A model generated the notes under the pieces. It saw only the letters and a program-made list of their open reading frames with translations, ran no database searches and was not told the DNA's origin. A DNA stretch of 64,000 bases from JANQPD01 sp963715655 (lineage in GTDB: Bacteria > Bacteroidota > Bacteroidia > Flavobacteriales > Schleiferiaceae). The DNA is taken from NCBI GenBank assembly GCA_963715655.1, contig OY970262.1, positions 620,001-684,000 on the forward strand, written 5' to 3'. The translations under genes and the position numbers were made by a program. Of this stretch, positions 39,817 to 49,042 are shown in pieces. How positions within the stretch are numbered: the stretch's first letter is position 1; every line of letters begins with the position of its first letter.

Positions 39817-40791
39817 ATGAAAAAAATATTGGCTATTTGCGCTTTGGCACTTACCGTAAGTTCTTGCGTATCAAGTAAAATACATAAGGAATTACAAGCG
39901 CGTTTTGATGATTTAGAAACGGAGAACGCAGCGGTGCGCAGGCAAAATGACAAACTGAAAGGTGAATTGGAAATTACTTCCAACGAGTTAAAATCGTTAA
40001 GAGAAAAGTATGCCCAATTGCAAGCAGATACCATGCAGTTGCGGGACAAGTATAACAGCTTAAACGATAAGTATGTAGCCCTAAATAAAAGCTATGAATT
40101 TTTGTTGGAGAGCAACAATACGTTAATGGCCAGCAATCAGTTGGAAAACAAAAAGTTGCTAGAAAAACTCAATAATTTGCAAAAGGAATTGCAGCTAAAA
40201 GAAGATAGCCTTAATTCAGAACAAAGCCGCTTGGGTACGTTAAGTGCGGCTTTGCAACAGCGTGAAGCAAGGGTATATGAATTGGAAAACATGATTGCGA
40301 AAAAAGACTCATCGGTAAATTACCTAAGAAAAAGAGTGGCAGATGCTTTGCTAAACTTTGAAGGAAAAGGGCTTACGGTGGAGAAACGCAACGGAAAAGT
40401 GTACGTTTCTTTAGAAAATAGTTTGTTGTTTAAAAGCGCTAGCTGGGATGTGGATAGTAAGGGACAAAAAGCTTTGGAGCAACTAGCCGTGGTGCTTGCT
40501 GAAAACAAAGAATTAAACGTGGTGGTAGAAGGGCATACCGATAGTGATGATTATAACGGAAGAACCGCTGTGAAAGACAATTGGGATTTATCAGTTATGC
40601 GCGCTACCTCCATTGTAAAAATATTAACCAACAACAAAGGTGTTGATCCTAAAAAAATTACGGCTGCCGGGCGCAGTGAATTTGCACCGTTGGCTAGTAA
40701 CGATACCGACACGGGCAAGGCTAAAAACCGCAGAACGGAAATTATTATCACACCTAATCTTAGCGGACTAGAAGATATTTTGAAGGAATAA
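39817..40791 (+). CDS. OmpA-family lipoprotein with coiled coil
   Basis: 324-residue outer-membrane lipoprotein: signal MKKILAICALALTVSSC with lipobox VSSC at residue 17, a long coiled coil of about 25-185 (LQARFDDLETENAAVRRQNDKLKGEL and onward), then an OmpA C-terminal domain of about 195-315 that binds peptidoglycan. The domain shows SLLFKSASWDVDSKGQKALEQLA, VVEGHTDSDDYN, DLSVMRATSIVKIL and the NRRTEIIITP Arg pair. Likely ties the outer membrane to peptidoglycan over a longer distance than Pal. Same strand as ruvB but 75 bp apart with its own promoter box. Confidence 0.9.
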   Translation: MKKILAICALALTVSSCVSSKIHKELQARFDDLETENAAVRRQNDKLKGELEITSNELKSLREKYAQLQADTMQLRDKYNSLNDKYVALNKSYEFLLESNNTLMASNQLENKKLLEKLNNLQKELQLKEDSLNSEQSRLGTLSAALQQREARVYELENMIAKKDSSVNYLRKRVADALLNFEGKGLTVEKRNGKVYVSLENSLLFKSASWDVDSKGQKALEQLAVVLAENKELNVVVEGHTDSDDYNGRTAVKDNWDLSVMRATSIVKILTNNKGVDPKKITAAGRSEFAPLASNDTDTGKAKNRRTEIIITPNLSGLEDILKE

Positions 40792-40841
40792 GTTTTTTAC
40801 ACCAAAAATGCCGAAGGGTAACAACTGCCTTTTGCAGTACT

Positions 40842-40849
40842 TACCTTTG
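40842..40849 (+). promoter_or_regulatory. -7 box upstream of ruvB
   Basis: TACCTTTG exactly matches TAnnTTTG, 17 bp before the ruvB ATG at 40867. -33 element not evident. Confidence 0.45.
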
Positions 40850-40866
40850 TTGAAATCCTTTTTTAC

Positions 40867-41895
40867 ATGAGCAGAATGCTAGACGGAGAGTTGGAAGATC
40901 CTAACGCTTCGGAAGAACAAGATTTTGAAAAAAAACTGCGGCCCATAAGTTTTAACGACTTTGCCGGGCAGGAGAAGGTGCTGGAAAATCTTCAAATTTT
41001 TGTAGAAGCGGCAAATCAGCGTAACGAAGCATTAGACCATGTTTTATTACATGGCCCTCCCGGATTAGGGAAAACTACATTAGCACATGTGCTTGCAAAC
41101 GAGCTAGGTAGCGGTATTAAAATTACGAGCGGCCCGGTAATTGACAAACCCGGAGATTTGGCCGGATTACTTACCAATTTAGAGGAGCGTGATGTTTTGT
41201 TTATTGATGAAATTCATCGCTTAAGCCCCATTGTAGAAGAGTATTTATATTCTGCTATGGAGGACTATCGTATTGATATTATGATAGAAACGGGCCCAGC
41301 AGCCCGTAGTGTGCAAATTAATTTGAATCCTTTTACGCTCATAGGTGCTACCACACGCTCAGGTTTGCTTACAGCGCCTTTGCGCGCTAGGTTTGGTATA
41401 AACAGTAGGCTTCAATATTACAGCACCGAATTACTTTCTACTATAATTGAACGATCTGCAGAAATATTGGAAGTACCGATTAAAGAAGATGCAGCCATTG
41501 AAATTGCAAGGAGAAGCAGAGGAACGCCTCGAATTGCCAATGCACTTTTGCGTAGAATGCGCGATTTTGCACAAGTAAAAGGAGCGGGGCTTATTGATAT
41601 GAAAATTGCCCGCTATGGCTTGGAGGCTCTTAACGTAGATGAATATGGTTTGGATGAAATGGATAATAAAATCCTAACCACTATTATAGATAAATTTAAG
41701 GGTGGGCCGGTGGGCGTAGGCACCATTGCCACTGCCGTGGGAGAACAAGCCGGAACCATAGAAGAAGTGTACGAGCCTTTTTTAATTCAAGAAGGCTTTA
41801 TGGCACGTACGCAAAGAGGCAGAGTGGTTACCGATAAAGCCTACACACATTTAGACAGAACCCGTCCGCAAGGGCAAGCAGGATTGTTTGGCTAA
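40867..41895 (+). CDS. ruvB: Holliday junction DNA helicase RuvB
   Basis: AAA+ motor that, with RuvA, drives branch migration of Holliday junctions in recombination. It has 342 residues, normal length. Walker A HGPPGLGKTTLAHVLA near residue 60, Walker B VLFIDEIHRLSP near 110, sensor ATTRSGLLTAPLRARFGI near 160, and a winged-helix C-terminus (GGPVGVGTIATAVGEQAGTIEEVYEPFLIQEGFMARTQRGRVVT). ruvA is in the same window but 8 kb away (49888), so the pair is not an operon. queG follows after 12 bp. Confidence 0.97.
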   Translation: MSRMLDGELEDPNASEEQDFEKKLRPISFNDFAGQEKVLENLQIFVEAANQRNEALDHVLLHGPPGLGKTTLAHVLANELGSGIKITSGPVIDKPGDLAGLLTNLEERDVLFIDEIHRLSPIVEEYLYSAMEDYRIDIMIETGPAARSVQINLNPFTLIGATTRSGLLTAPLRARFGINSRLQYYSTELLSTIIERSAEILEVPIKEDAAIEIARRSRGTPRIANALLRRMRDFAQVKGAGLIDMKIARYGLEALNVDEYGLDEMDNKILTTIIDKFKGGPVGVGTIATAVGEQAGTIEEVYEPFLIQEGFMARTQRGRVVTDKAYTHLDRTRPQGQAGLFG

Positions 41896-41907
41896 AAAAT
41901 ATTTATT

Positions 41908-42852
41908 TTGAAAACCGCACAAGCGCAAAACGCTGAGTTGATTAAAGCAGAAGCAAAGCGCTTGGGTTTTATGGGTTGTGGTATATCCAAAGCCGGATTT
42001 TTAGAAGCAGAAGCTCCACGCTTAGAACAATGGTTAAAACGAGACTATCATGGTGAAATGAAGTGGATGGAAAATCACTTTGATAAACGCTTAGACCCAA
42101 CCAAACTTGTTCCCGGAGCAAAATCGGTGGTTTCTGTACTGTTAAACTATTTTCCTCAAAAAGAACAAAAGGCGGGGGTACCTAAAATTTCTAAATACGC
42201 GTATGGAGAGGATTATCATTTTGTACTAAAACAAAAGCTAAAGGAATTGATGCGCTTTATCCAAACTGAAATAGGGGAGGTAGGAGGGCGCGCTTTTGTA
42301 GATTCTGCACCTGTAATGGATAGAGTTTGGGCAGCAAAAGCAGGATTGGGCTGGACGGGTAAGCACTCCTTGTTGCTAACGAAAGGTGCGGGTTCCTTTT
42401 ATTTTATTGGCGAGCTTATTTTGGATATCGATTTAGCTGAAGATCATCCCGTAGAAAATTACTGTGGCACTTGCACTAAATGCATAGATGCGTGCCCAAC
42501 TGATGCTATTGTAGCACCAGAAGTGGTGGACGCTAACAAATGTATTTCTTACTTAACTATTGAATTAAAAGATGCTATTCCCACTCAGTTTAAAAATCAA
42601 ATGGAAGGTTGGGCATTTGGTTGTGATATATGTCAAGATGTTTGTCCGTGGAACCGTTTTTCACAACCTACCAAAGAAGAAGCTTTCAGTCCACATCCAG
42701 AATTATTAGATATGAATACGCAAGATTGGATGGAAATTACAGAGGATGTTTTTAAGAAGGTTTTTAAAAAATCTGCCGTAAAGCGTACTAAGTTATCTGG
42801 TTTAAAAAGAAATATTGAATTTTTGAAGCGCGATGAATTTTCATCTATTTGA
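41908..42852 (+). CDS. queG: Epoxyqueuosine reductase
   Basis: Cobalamin- and Fe-S-dependent enzyme for the last step of queuosine synthesis on tRNA (epoxyqueuosine to queuosine). It has 314 residues from TTG 41908; no better in-frame ATG is near. Two 4Fe-4S motifs: CGTCTKCIDACPTDA near residue 189 and CDICQDVCPWN near 238, with GAKSVVSVLLNY, GRAFVDSAPVMDR and AAKAGLGWTGKHSLLL upstream as in the family. Probably co-transcribed with ruvB (12 bp). Confidence 0.94.
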   Translation: MKTAQAQNAELIKAEAKRLGFMGCGISKAGFLEAEAPRLEQWLKRDYHGEMKWMENHFDKRLDPTKLVPGAKSVVSVLLNYFPQKEQKAGVPKISKYAYGEDYHFVLKQKLKELMRFIQTEIGEVGGRAFVDSAPVMDRVWAAKAGLGWTGKHSLLLTKGAGSFYFIGELILDIDLAEDHPVENYCGTCTKCIDACPTDAIVAPEVVDANKCISYLTIELKDAIPTQFKNQMEGWAFGCDICQDVCPWNRFSQPTKEEAFSPHPELLDMNTQDWMEITEDVFKKVFKKSAVKRTKLSGLKRNIEFLKRDEFSSI

Positions 42853-42888
42853 TATATCAATAGAAATTAGTTGAGCTATAGAAATGTG

Positions 42889-43524
42889 CTAAAATTGATA
42901 ATAAAGCGCAGTGCTTAAAGCAAGGTTTCTGTGCCCGGCACCACCGGCTTGAATGATGTATGGTGCGCCACCAGCACGCGTGTTTTTTCGTGTAGGGGTT
43001 ATAGAAATAGAACTTCTAAAACAGATCCAAAAGTTATCACTAATGTGGTACACAATTCCTCCAACACCCGCAAGATTAACTGGATAAAAAGGGTAAGGGT
43101 TATTTTGGCGTTCGCCCGCAATATCTTCTTCTGTAAAATTTACAAAGAGATCGGCTTGTGGCCCAACTTCAAAAGATAATTGTTTATTTAAACGATAGGT
43201 GTATAATAAAGGTATGCTTACGTAATTTATACGCAAGCGATAAAAATTACTTGTGGAGCTATCTCGTTCTTGCGCTCCTTTTTGCGATAAGCCAATTTCA
43301 AATTGCAGATGGCCTCTCTCAGAGAGGTTTAAGGTGGTAAATGCCCCTGCGTGTATTCCAAATATGTCAAACCCAGAAAGATTATCTCCGTTTACTTGGC
43401 TAGAAATTAATCCGCCAAAAAGGCCACCTTTAAATTTTTGAGCGTTTAAAGAATGATTTCCGCAGAAGTACAATAAAAGTGCGAAAACTAAAGATGAAAA
43501 TAGTTTATTGGATTTGTGGTGCAT
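42889..43524 (-). CDS. Outer-membrane beta-barrel protein (PorT-like)
   Basis: 211-residue protein with signal peptide (LFSSLVFALLLYFCGNHSLNAQ) and a beta-barrel of the Bacteroidota Outer membrane beta-barrel_2 type: repeated strand pattern such as GLFGGLISSQVNGDNLSGFDIFGIHAGAF near residue 33, YVSIPLLYTYRLNKQLSFEVGPQADLFVNF near 100 and a C-terminal strand LALSTALYYQF with final aromatic. Related to PorT, a T9SS accessory barrel, but a general barrel is equally possible. It lies tail-to-tail with queG across 36 bp. Confidence 0.78.
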   Translation of the reverse strand: MHHKSNKLFSSLVFALLLYFCGNHSLNAQKFKGGLFGGLISSQVNGDNLSGFDIFGIHAGAFTTLNLSERGHLQFEIGLSQKGAQERDSSTSNFYRLRINYVSIPLLYTYRLNKQLSFEVGPQADLFVNFTEEDIAGERQNNPYPFYPVNLAGVGGIVYHISDNFWICFRSSISITPTRKNTRAGGAPYIIQAGGAGHRNLALSTALYYQF

Positions 43525-43544
43525 GGAGCTATGCTTTTTCGAAG

Positions 43545-44411
43545 CTATTTTAATTTAGTTCCGTTCGCTTGAATCACTTCAAAGGTATTCTTGTCATATA
43601 CAAAAACCACTACTTCACTGTTGCTAATTACCCAACCTGCTTGCAGATTTAAGGTTCCTGCAACTTGTGTGGTAGCGTCAATAGATGTTCCTAAATTTAA
43701 ATTTGTTCCAAAGGCTCCATTGGCAGCGCTGCGTAAAACATGATTATGTTCGTAGTCGCTCTTTTTTGTATTGTCTGGCTGTTTTTGTGGGGCAATAATC
43801 TTGCTTTCCGTTAGGTACGCTACCCAAAATAAATCAGGATTATTAGATAAAGCTTTTTGATTTGTAAAGGTGATATCTAAGCTAATGGTTCCGGCAGTTT
43901 CATCTACTACTGCATTGGTTGTAATGCTAATATCCGCAGTATCTTTTATTAAAATTTCTTGAACTTCAGAGCCAAAATTAGAAAAGGGTTTTGCAAAAGC
44001 TCCACCACCCTGATCTTTTCGGTCTATTAAACCACTAGGCACGCCAAAAGGATTGGCAAAGTCATAAAGTGCTTTACCTGCCACCGTTCTAAAGTCATCA
44101 GGGTAACTACTCGTGGGAACGGCAAAATTACTGGCATGTATGCCTACGGCCACCACCCTACCGGGGTATAATCCTTCAATAGCTTTAATTTCATCGGCAG
44201 CCTTTGGGCAATTATTGCAGGTTACTCCCGTAAATTCTTCAATTAAAACTTTTTTTTGTTGATATCCCAAATTGTTAGTAGTATCAGTATTTTGCAATCC
44301 TACGGTATCAATTGCAGGTAAATTTCTTTCACCAATAGGCGGCACTTTTTCACAGGCTATAAAAACTGTCAAAAAGAAAGTGAATGTAGAAAGTTTGAGA
44401 ACAAGTTTCAT
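43545..44411 (-). CDS. Omp28-related lipoprotein, thioredoxin-like
   Basis: 288-residue lipoprotein: signal STFTFFLTVFIAC with lipobox FIAC near residue 20. It matches the Omp28-related family, which has a thioredoxin-like fold: VLIEEFTGVTCNNCPKAADEIKAIEGLYPGRVVAVGIHAS near residue 57 with a CxxC (CNNC), then VPSGLIDRKDQGG and a beta-rich C-terminal half. The neighbouring Omp28-type T9SS cargo has CTFC in the same position. Likely in a redox or binding cluster on the envelope. Downstream of DUF6029 by 4 bp, so the two are translationally close. Confidence 0.85.
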   Translation of the reverse strand: MKLVLKLSTFTFFLTVFIACEKVPPIGERNLPAIDTVGLQNTDTTNNLGYQQKKVLIEEFTGVTCNNCPKAADEIKAIEGLYPGRVVAVGIHASNFAVPTSSYPDDFRTVAGKALYDFANPFGVPSGLIDRKDQGGGAFAKPFSNFGSEVQEILIKDTADISITTNAVVDETAGTISLDITFTNQKALSNNPDLFWVAYLTESKIIAPQKQPDNTKKSDYEHNHVLRSAANGAFGTNLNLGTSIDATTQVAGTLNLQAGWVISNSEVVVFVYDKNTFEVIQANGTKLK

Positions 44412-44415
44412 GTGA

Positions 44416-46146
44416 TTAAAAATTTGTAGTTAAGCTCATGGTAAAACCATTGCTGGCGGGTACAACTCGGCAAATACCACCTACACAAAACACACCTTCC
44501 TGTTGGCGGCCATATCCTGCCTGCAATTTAGTAGTACCTAGCGTATAACCTGCGTTTACGCTAAAATAATGAATTTGCAGTTCTTCTAATCCATTACCAT
44601 AGTTGTATGCATCTTGTACCGCAAAAAACCAATGTGGAGCAATGCTATACTCTAAAAGTAACAATGCCCAATCACCACCAAAACGGTCATCTTGACCATC
44701 AGTAAAAAGGCCTTGGATTTCTGTACGCAACGAGTGGCTTGATTTAATTTTCCAAAGTATATCAAGCACCACAGCATTTACCTCAAAAGCATTTGGCTCA
44801 AGGCCGCGTGGATTATCATTGTTTGGATATAGCTGGTAGTCAGCTACACCAGCGGTTCCTTTACGGATAGCATCACTGTTAAAGAAAAAGTTGTAATAGG
44901 TTCCGGTAACGCTTACGCTTTTGTTAATTTTCTTCTTTAATTGTATATGAAAATCTTGAAAGTATCGGATTGGTCCCATTCCTAATCTAGTAGTATAGCC
45001 ATCTGTACCGCTTACCGTACTATCTAAAATATTTCCAAGAGTATCTACTTGTGTTGTCCTGTATTCATATTCTTTATCTAAGCTAAAGCTTTGCGCAAAA
45101 CTTGCTTCAACCTTTAAACCATATTTTCCTCCAAGGGGTGTGCCGCGCTTAAAAATATAAGAGGCTCCTACCTGATAACCTTGCTCTCCTGTTAATGCGG
45201 TGTTGTAAGAGTACAATGCTGGCAGCGCATAAGTATGTAAGGTAGTGGCTGAAGGTAAATATCCTATTAGTAATTGCTGCGGTTGAGTGTTCGGCTCTGA
45301 TCTAAAAGAAAAATTGTCGTAATATTTTAATTCGCCAGTAAGGCCAAAACTACCTTCAGTATAAGAACTGCTTATATAAAGTGCATGGCCAGGTTTGTAA
45401 ATAATTTCGTTATCGGTGCTTGGGTCACTGCCTTTAAAAGCATATTCTCCGCTTACGTTTATTTTATCGGTAATTACGCTTGCGCGAAAGGCTGCTGCAC
45501 CTACATTTTGTGGATAATAATATAAGGGGCTGCTAAAATCTTGAAATTTACTAGTAAAGCTAGCTCCTAAAATTACGTTAGTTGAACTTTCCCATTTCAA
45601 GCTATTTCTCAAACTCCACTCACCATCAAAACCACGAACAATGGTATTACTTTTCTCAAAGAAGTTACGTTGTCTTCCTATAATGCCCTTAAACGTTAAG
45701 CCCTCTATGGGCGTAAAAATCATTCGCAAGCCATCCAAGTTATTATCTAAACCTAATCCGCGTTCTTCATAAGCACGCAATACCAAACCGCTGCCAAATT
45801 GCTCGTAAAAGTTTCCCGCAGTAATGTCAAATTTATCTTTAATAAACCTTGCGTATCGGTAGGTTATACCTTCACCTTTATAATCAGGTGGTAGGCCAAT
45901 TCTATTATTCTGATAGTTTTCGTAGCGCACACCAGCAATAAAATTATCACGCTGGTAGGTAAGGTTTAAAAAGCCAGTTCCCAATAAACGTTCGTCAGGA
46001 TAAGCTGCTCCGGTAGGATCAATAAGTGTGTCTCTCAAATAATATTGAAAATCGCTTTGAAAATTACCGCTAATACGACCATAATTTTGAGCGAACAGAA
46101 AAGTGCTATTGCTAATAATAAACACAAGAAGTAACAGTTTTTTCAT
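44416..46146 (-). CDS. DUF6029 family outer-membrane protein
   Basis: From ATG 46146 (MKKLLLLVFIISNSTFLFAQN) it is 576 residues with a signal peptide. A reading from 46194 adds 16 residues and runs into a terminator. It matches DUF6029: NYGRISGNFQSDFQYY at the start of the mature protein, GVRYENYQNNRIGLPPDYKGEGITYRYARF near 85, ITAGNFYEQFGSGLVLRAYEERGLG near 115. Beta-strand-rich with a terminal FTMSLTTNF, so probably a barrel. Role unknown, but the gene recurs beside Omp28-related and TlpA-like genes. Shares an mRNA with the Omp28-like lipoprotein. Confidence 0.85.
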   Translation of the reverse strand: MKKLLLLVFIISNSTFLFAQNYGRISGNFQSDFQYYLRDTLIDPTGAAYPDERLLGTGFLNLTYQRDNFIAGVRYENYQNNRIGLPPDYKGEGITYRYARFIKDKFDITAGNFYEQFGSGLVLRAYEERGLGLDNNLDGLRMIFTPIEGLTFKGIIGRQRNFFEKSNTIVRGFDGEWSLRNSLKWESSTNVILGASFTSKFQDFSSPLYYYPQNVGAAAFRASVITDKINVSGEYAFKGSDPSTDNEIIYKPGHALYISSSYTEGSFGLTGELKYYDNFSFRSEPNTQPQQLLIGYLPSATTLHTYALPALYSYNTALTGEQGYQVGASYIFKRGTPLGGKYGLKVEASFAQSFSLDKEYEYRTTQVDTLGNILDSTVSGTDGYTTRLGMGPIRYFQDFHIQLKKKINKSVSVTGTYYNFFFNSDAIRKGTAGVADYQLYPNNDNPRGLEPNAFEVNAVVLDILWKIKSSHSLRTEIQGLFTDGQDDRFGGDWALLLLEYSIAPHWFFAVQDAYNYGNGLEELQIHYFSVNAGYTLGTTKLQAGYGRQQEGVFCVGGICRVVPASNGFTMSLTTNF

Positions 46147-46192
46147 GCGCAAATCGCTTGATGCTTTTTTTTGATTAAAAGGATGGAAAAAC

Positions 46193-46222
46193 AAAAAAAC
46201 CCGACAGGAATATCGGGTTTTT
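46193..46222 (-). terminator. Rho-independent terminator between TlpA-like and DUF6029 genes
   Basis: AAAAACCCGA (46195-46204) pairs with TCGGGTTTTT (46213-46222) and is followed by T on the minus strand. Ends the TlpA-like gene that stops at 46230. Confidence 0.75.
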
Positions 46223-46229
46223 AGCTGTT

Positions 46230-46742
46230 TTATTTTTCTTCTTCAATAGACTCTCCTTTGGCTAGTTTTTGAACTAGTTCATAAAGATGATCTTCGTCTC
46301 CTGGGAAATAACCATTATGCTGCCATACTATGTTTCCGGCACCATCTAAGAGAAAAGTATGTGGTATGTTATTTACATTTAAAGCTCTACGCAACTCGCT
46401 GTTTTCATCTAAGTAAATATCATATTCCCAACCTTGGCTAGCCACAAATGGGCGTACCCGTGCACTTTGGCGACTATCATCAATGGAGATAGCCACAATT
46501 TTCACTCCGGTTTCTTCCTCCCAATCTACAATTTGATCGTTAATAGCGTTTAGCTCGCGTACACAAGGTTTACACCAGGTTGCCCAAAAACTCACTACCA
46601 TGGGTTTACCATCATTAGTCAAAGTGCTTGCGCTGATGAGATTTCCGCTTAAATCTTTAATTTTAATATCGGGCAAACCTTCATTGTTGCTACTAGACAT
46701 ACAAATGAAGCCTAAAACGATAAATGCTACTATTTTTTTCAT
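46230..46742 (-). CDS. TlpA/ResA-like thioredoxin-fold protein
   Basis: 170-residue exported protein with a short signal (IVAFIVLGFICMSSS). Thioredoxin/AhpC-TSA core with active site FWATWCKPCVRELNA near residue 55, VAISIDDSRQSARVRPFV near 82 and cis-Pro region NNIPHTFLLDGAG near 127. Acts as a periplasmic thiol-disulfide reductase. Two Omp28-like proteins with CxxC are its neighbours, so they may be its partners; this is inference. It ends with a terminator; a second one separates it from the T9SS cargo gene upstream. Confidence 0.88.
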   Translation of the reverse strand: MKKIVAFIVLGFICMSSSNNEGLPDIKIKDLSGNLISASTLTNDGKPMVVSFWATWCKPCVRELNAINDQIVDWEEETGVKIVAISIDDSRQSARVRPFVASQGWEYDIYLDENSELRRALNVNNIPHTFLLDGAGNIVWQHNGYFPGDEDHLYELVQKLAKGESIEEEK

Positions 46743-46774
46743 GGGTGTGAAAGTATTGAAATTATGTTAAAGAA

Positions 46775-46799
46775 AGAAGCCACGACAAGCGTGGCTTCT
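46775..46799 (-). terminator. Rho-independent terminator of the Omp28-like T9SS gene
   Basis: AGAAGCCACG (46775-46784) pairs perfectly with CGTGGCTTCT (46790-46799); on the minus strand TTCTTT follows. Follows the stop of the cargo gene at 46835. Confidence 0.75.
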
Positions 46800-46834
46800 A
46801 AAAAAACTAGTTGCTATAAGTATGCCACTAATAA

Positions 46835-48856
46835 TTAGTGACTAACTGTAATGCGCTCTGTTTTCACTTCATTGTTTGCTTTAACGTTGATTAAATAAAC
46901 ACCACTGTCAAAAGACTTAGTGCTAATTGTTAAGTTTTCTTGTGTACTATCAAAAGACTGAACAAACACTTTTTTACCTACAACGCTAAAGATTTCAACT
47001 TCAACATTTTTCACATCTTTATTCTCAATACTAACGTTTACTACATCATTAGCAGGATTTGGGAATAGACTCAAGGAAGATAGCGCAGAAGATTCATCAA
47101 GAGAAATAATAGCTTTGCCTGACTTGTTAAAGTTGTCAAAATATAATGCGTTTCCACCACCAGAAGTACCTTCAAGTTTGAAAATAACTTCAGACTCACC
47201 GTTCAGCGCAGGAATTAAAATCTCCGCGAAAGTCCAATCCGTTGATTACTGAGGATAAAAACGAGTATTAGCAGCTGTTGCTGGAGCAGTAGCTAAATCT
47301 GCGCTTCCTTTCATCCAAACTTGTACCCAATTTGCTCCACAGTCGATAGAGTAATATACGGCAAACTCATCCCCTAACGTGCTTCCACGTAAAGCGTAGG
47401 CATAATCAAATTCAATTTCTGCAGCGGTTGCAGCGCTAAAGTCAAATTTTTCAGTAACATAAGATACCACAGGTCCAGCAGGCATGCCGGCAAAATCAAA
47501 TCTTAAGGCAGTTTCTGAGCTACCCCATCCTCCAATGGGGTTAGGAAGATTAGCAATAGCCTTAGTAACAGCGAAAAGACGACCAGTTTGATCTTTAGAA
47601 ATTCCCTTTGTTATAGGTTGACCATTGGCTAAGTTTTCAAAACCTTCACCGTCAAATACTGGATTTACGGTTGCTGGCAATACCGATATAGTTTCAATAT
47701 TTAAAGAATTATTTGCTGTGGTAATATCCGCTAGCTTGCCAACATTGTTGAAAGATACATTGTATTCAACTTCATTATTTCCGGCAACTAGGGTAGCTTG
47801 TGGAAAAGTAACGGTTGTTTTACCATTTGCGGCTAAGTTTCCGGTAAACCATTTTGAAACCGCAGCTTGACCATTAAGTTTATAGGTTACTTCTGCACTA
47901 TCTACAGCTGTGGTAGAATTGTTTATAAGCTCTACTTGTGGAGTAAATTTATTGTCGCATAAGCTTGTAGGTAAAATGGATTTATCACTCACACCACAAT
48001 CAACCAGCGTAAGGCCAGCAGGTACTGTGTAAGTTACTGGGCCATTAGCTCCTGTAACCACATTTTGTTGTCCTTCTACAATAAAAGCTGCCACTTCTAA
48101 ATCAGCAATATTTACTGGAATACCATTAATATTAGCGGGTACATTATATATATACTGTTTTGTAATAGTAGTTCCAGCGCCAGTAGTGACAATAACCTCA
48201 CCCCATTGGCCTGTAAAAAAATTACGTAACATATGCTGGTGATTGTAGCGTCCGTCAGGCAAAACTTGAGAAGGATTAGCAGCAGCACCAGTTTGAGGGC
48301 CGGCAATGTTATCTTGCAATAGAGCTACGTTTAAATTAAATTGAGCTGGAGCAGTGCCAGTAAAGTACATTTCTACATCTATGGTCATTACATTCGTCCT
48401 CAAATTTACATCCGCCTCTAAGGCTACATTAACATAGGATTGTTCTGCTAAAACGGTAGCTCCGGTAGTAGCCCAAGAACCTCTACTTTGGGCTGTTCCA
48501 CCGGTAGGGTTCTGTGAATTTCCAGCAAAAACTCGCCTATTAATTGTTCCAGCAGGATAGCCGGTTAAATTAGACTGTCCTTCTAAAGCAGCGCCAAATG
48601 GTGTTCTGTAATCAGGGTCTCCAGGGCCAGGATTAGCAAAGCCTCCAGTATGCACGTTAATTAAAACAACGTCTCCAGGATTAGCTGCTTTCAAATTAGC
48701 AGCACGCAAATGTCCATCAGGGCAAAACGTGCAATAGATACCCGTGAATTCTTCAAGAACTACGTTTTTATTTTCAACTGAAGTGCTCACTGGTAATTGC
48801 GCGAAAGCGCTAACACTAGAAAGACCTAAAGCTGCTGAGAATAAAAGTTTTTTCAT
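46835..48856 (-). pseudogene. Omp28-related T9SS cargo protein interrupted by an in-frame stop
   Basis: Read from ATG 48856 with signal MKKLLFSAALGLSSVSAFAQ, the frame gives 536 residues. These hold an Omp28/thioredoxin-like domain (VLEEFTGIYCTFCPDGHLRAANL near residue 31) and beta-domains with a choice-of-anchor-like segment ending TRFYPQ. A TAA at 47248-47246 stops it. Directly after, in the same frame and without another stop for 136 codons, comes STDWTFAEILIP ... ALYFDNFNKSG and a type A T9SS signal (FPNPANDVVNVSIEN to ERITVSH). So one base change (for example CAA, AAA or TAC to TAA) split a 672-residue gene, detaching the export signal. Could be recent inactivation, read-through or a sequencing error. 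Confidence 0.85.
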
Positions 48857-48986
48857 TGTATTAAAATTTTAAATTGGGGTCTAAATTAACACTAACTTTC
48901 TATTAAGCAATGCTCTTTTTAAAATATTAAACTATGCACGCCTAGTAAAATTTAACTTAATAGATAACAACTTGATTAAAATAGAA

Positions 48987-49018
48987 TTTGTAAAGTAGCT
49001 TATCGTTTATTATTTTTG
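48987..49018 (+). promoter_or_regulatory. Bacteroidota promoter of the type A T9SS protein
   Basis: TTTG (48987-48990), 20 bp, TATTTTTG (49011-49018): both boxes exact. Start of transcription should be near 49025, giving an 18-nt leader to ATG 49043. This excludes the earlier reading from 49016. Confidence 0.65.
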
Positions 49019-49042
49019 GGGATTATTGAAAACACACTTAAC

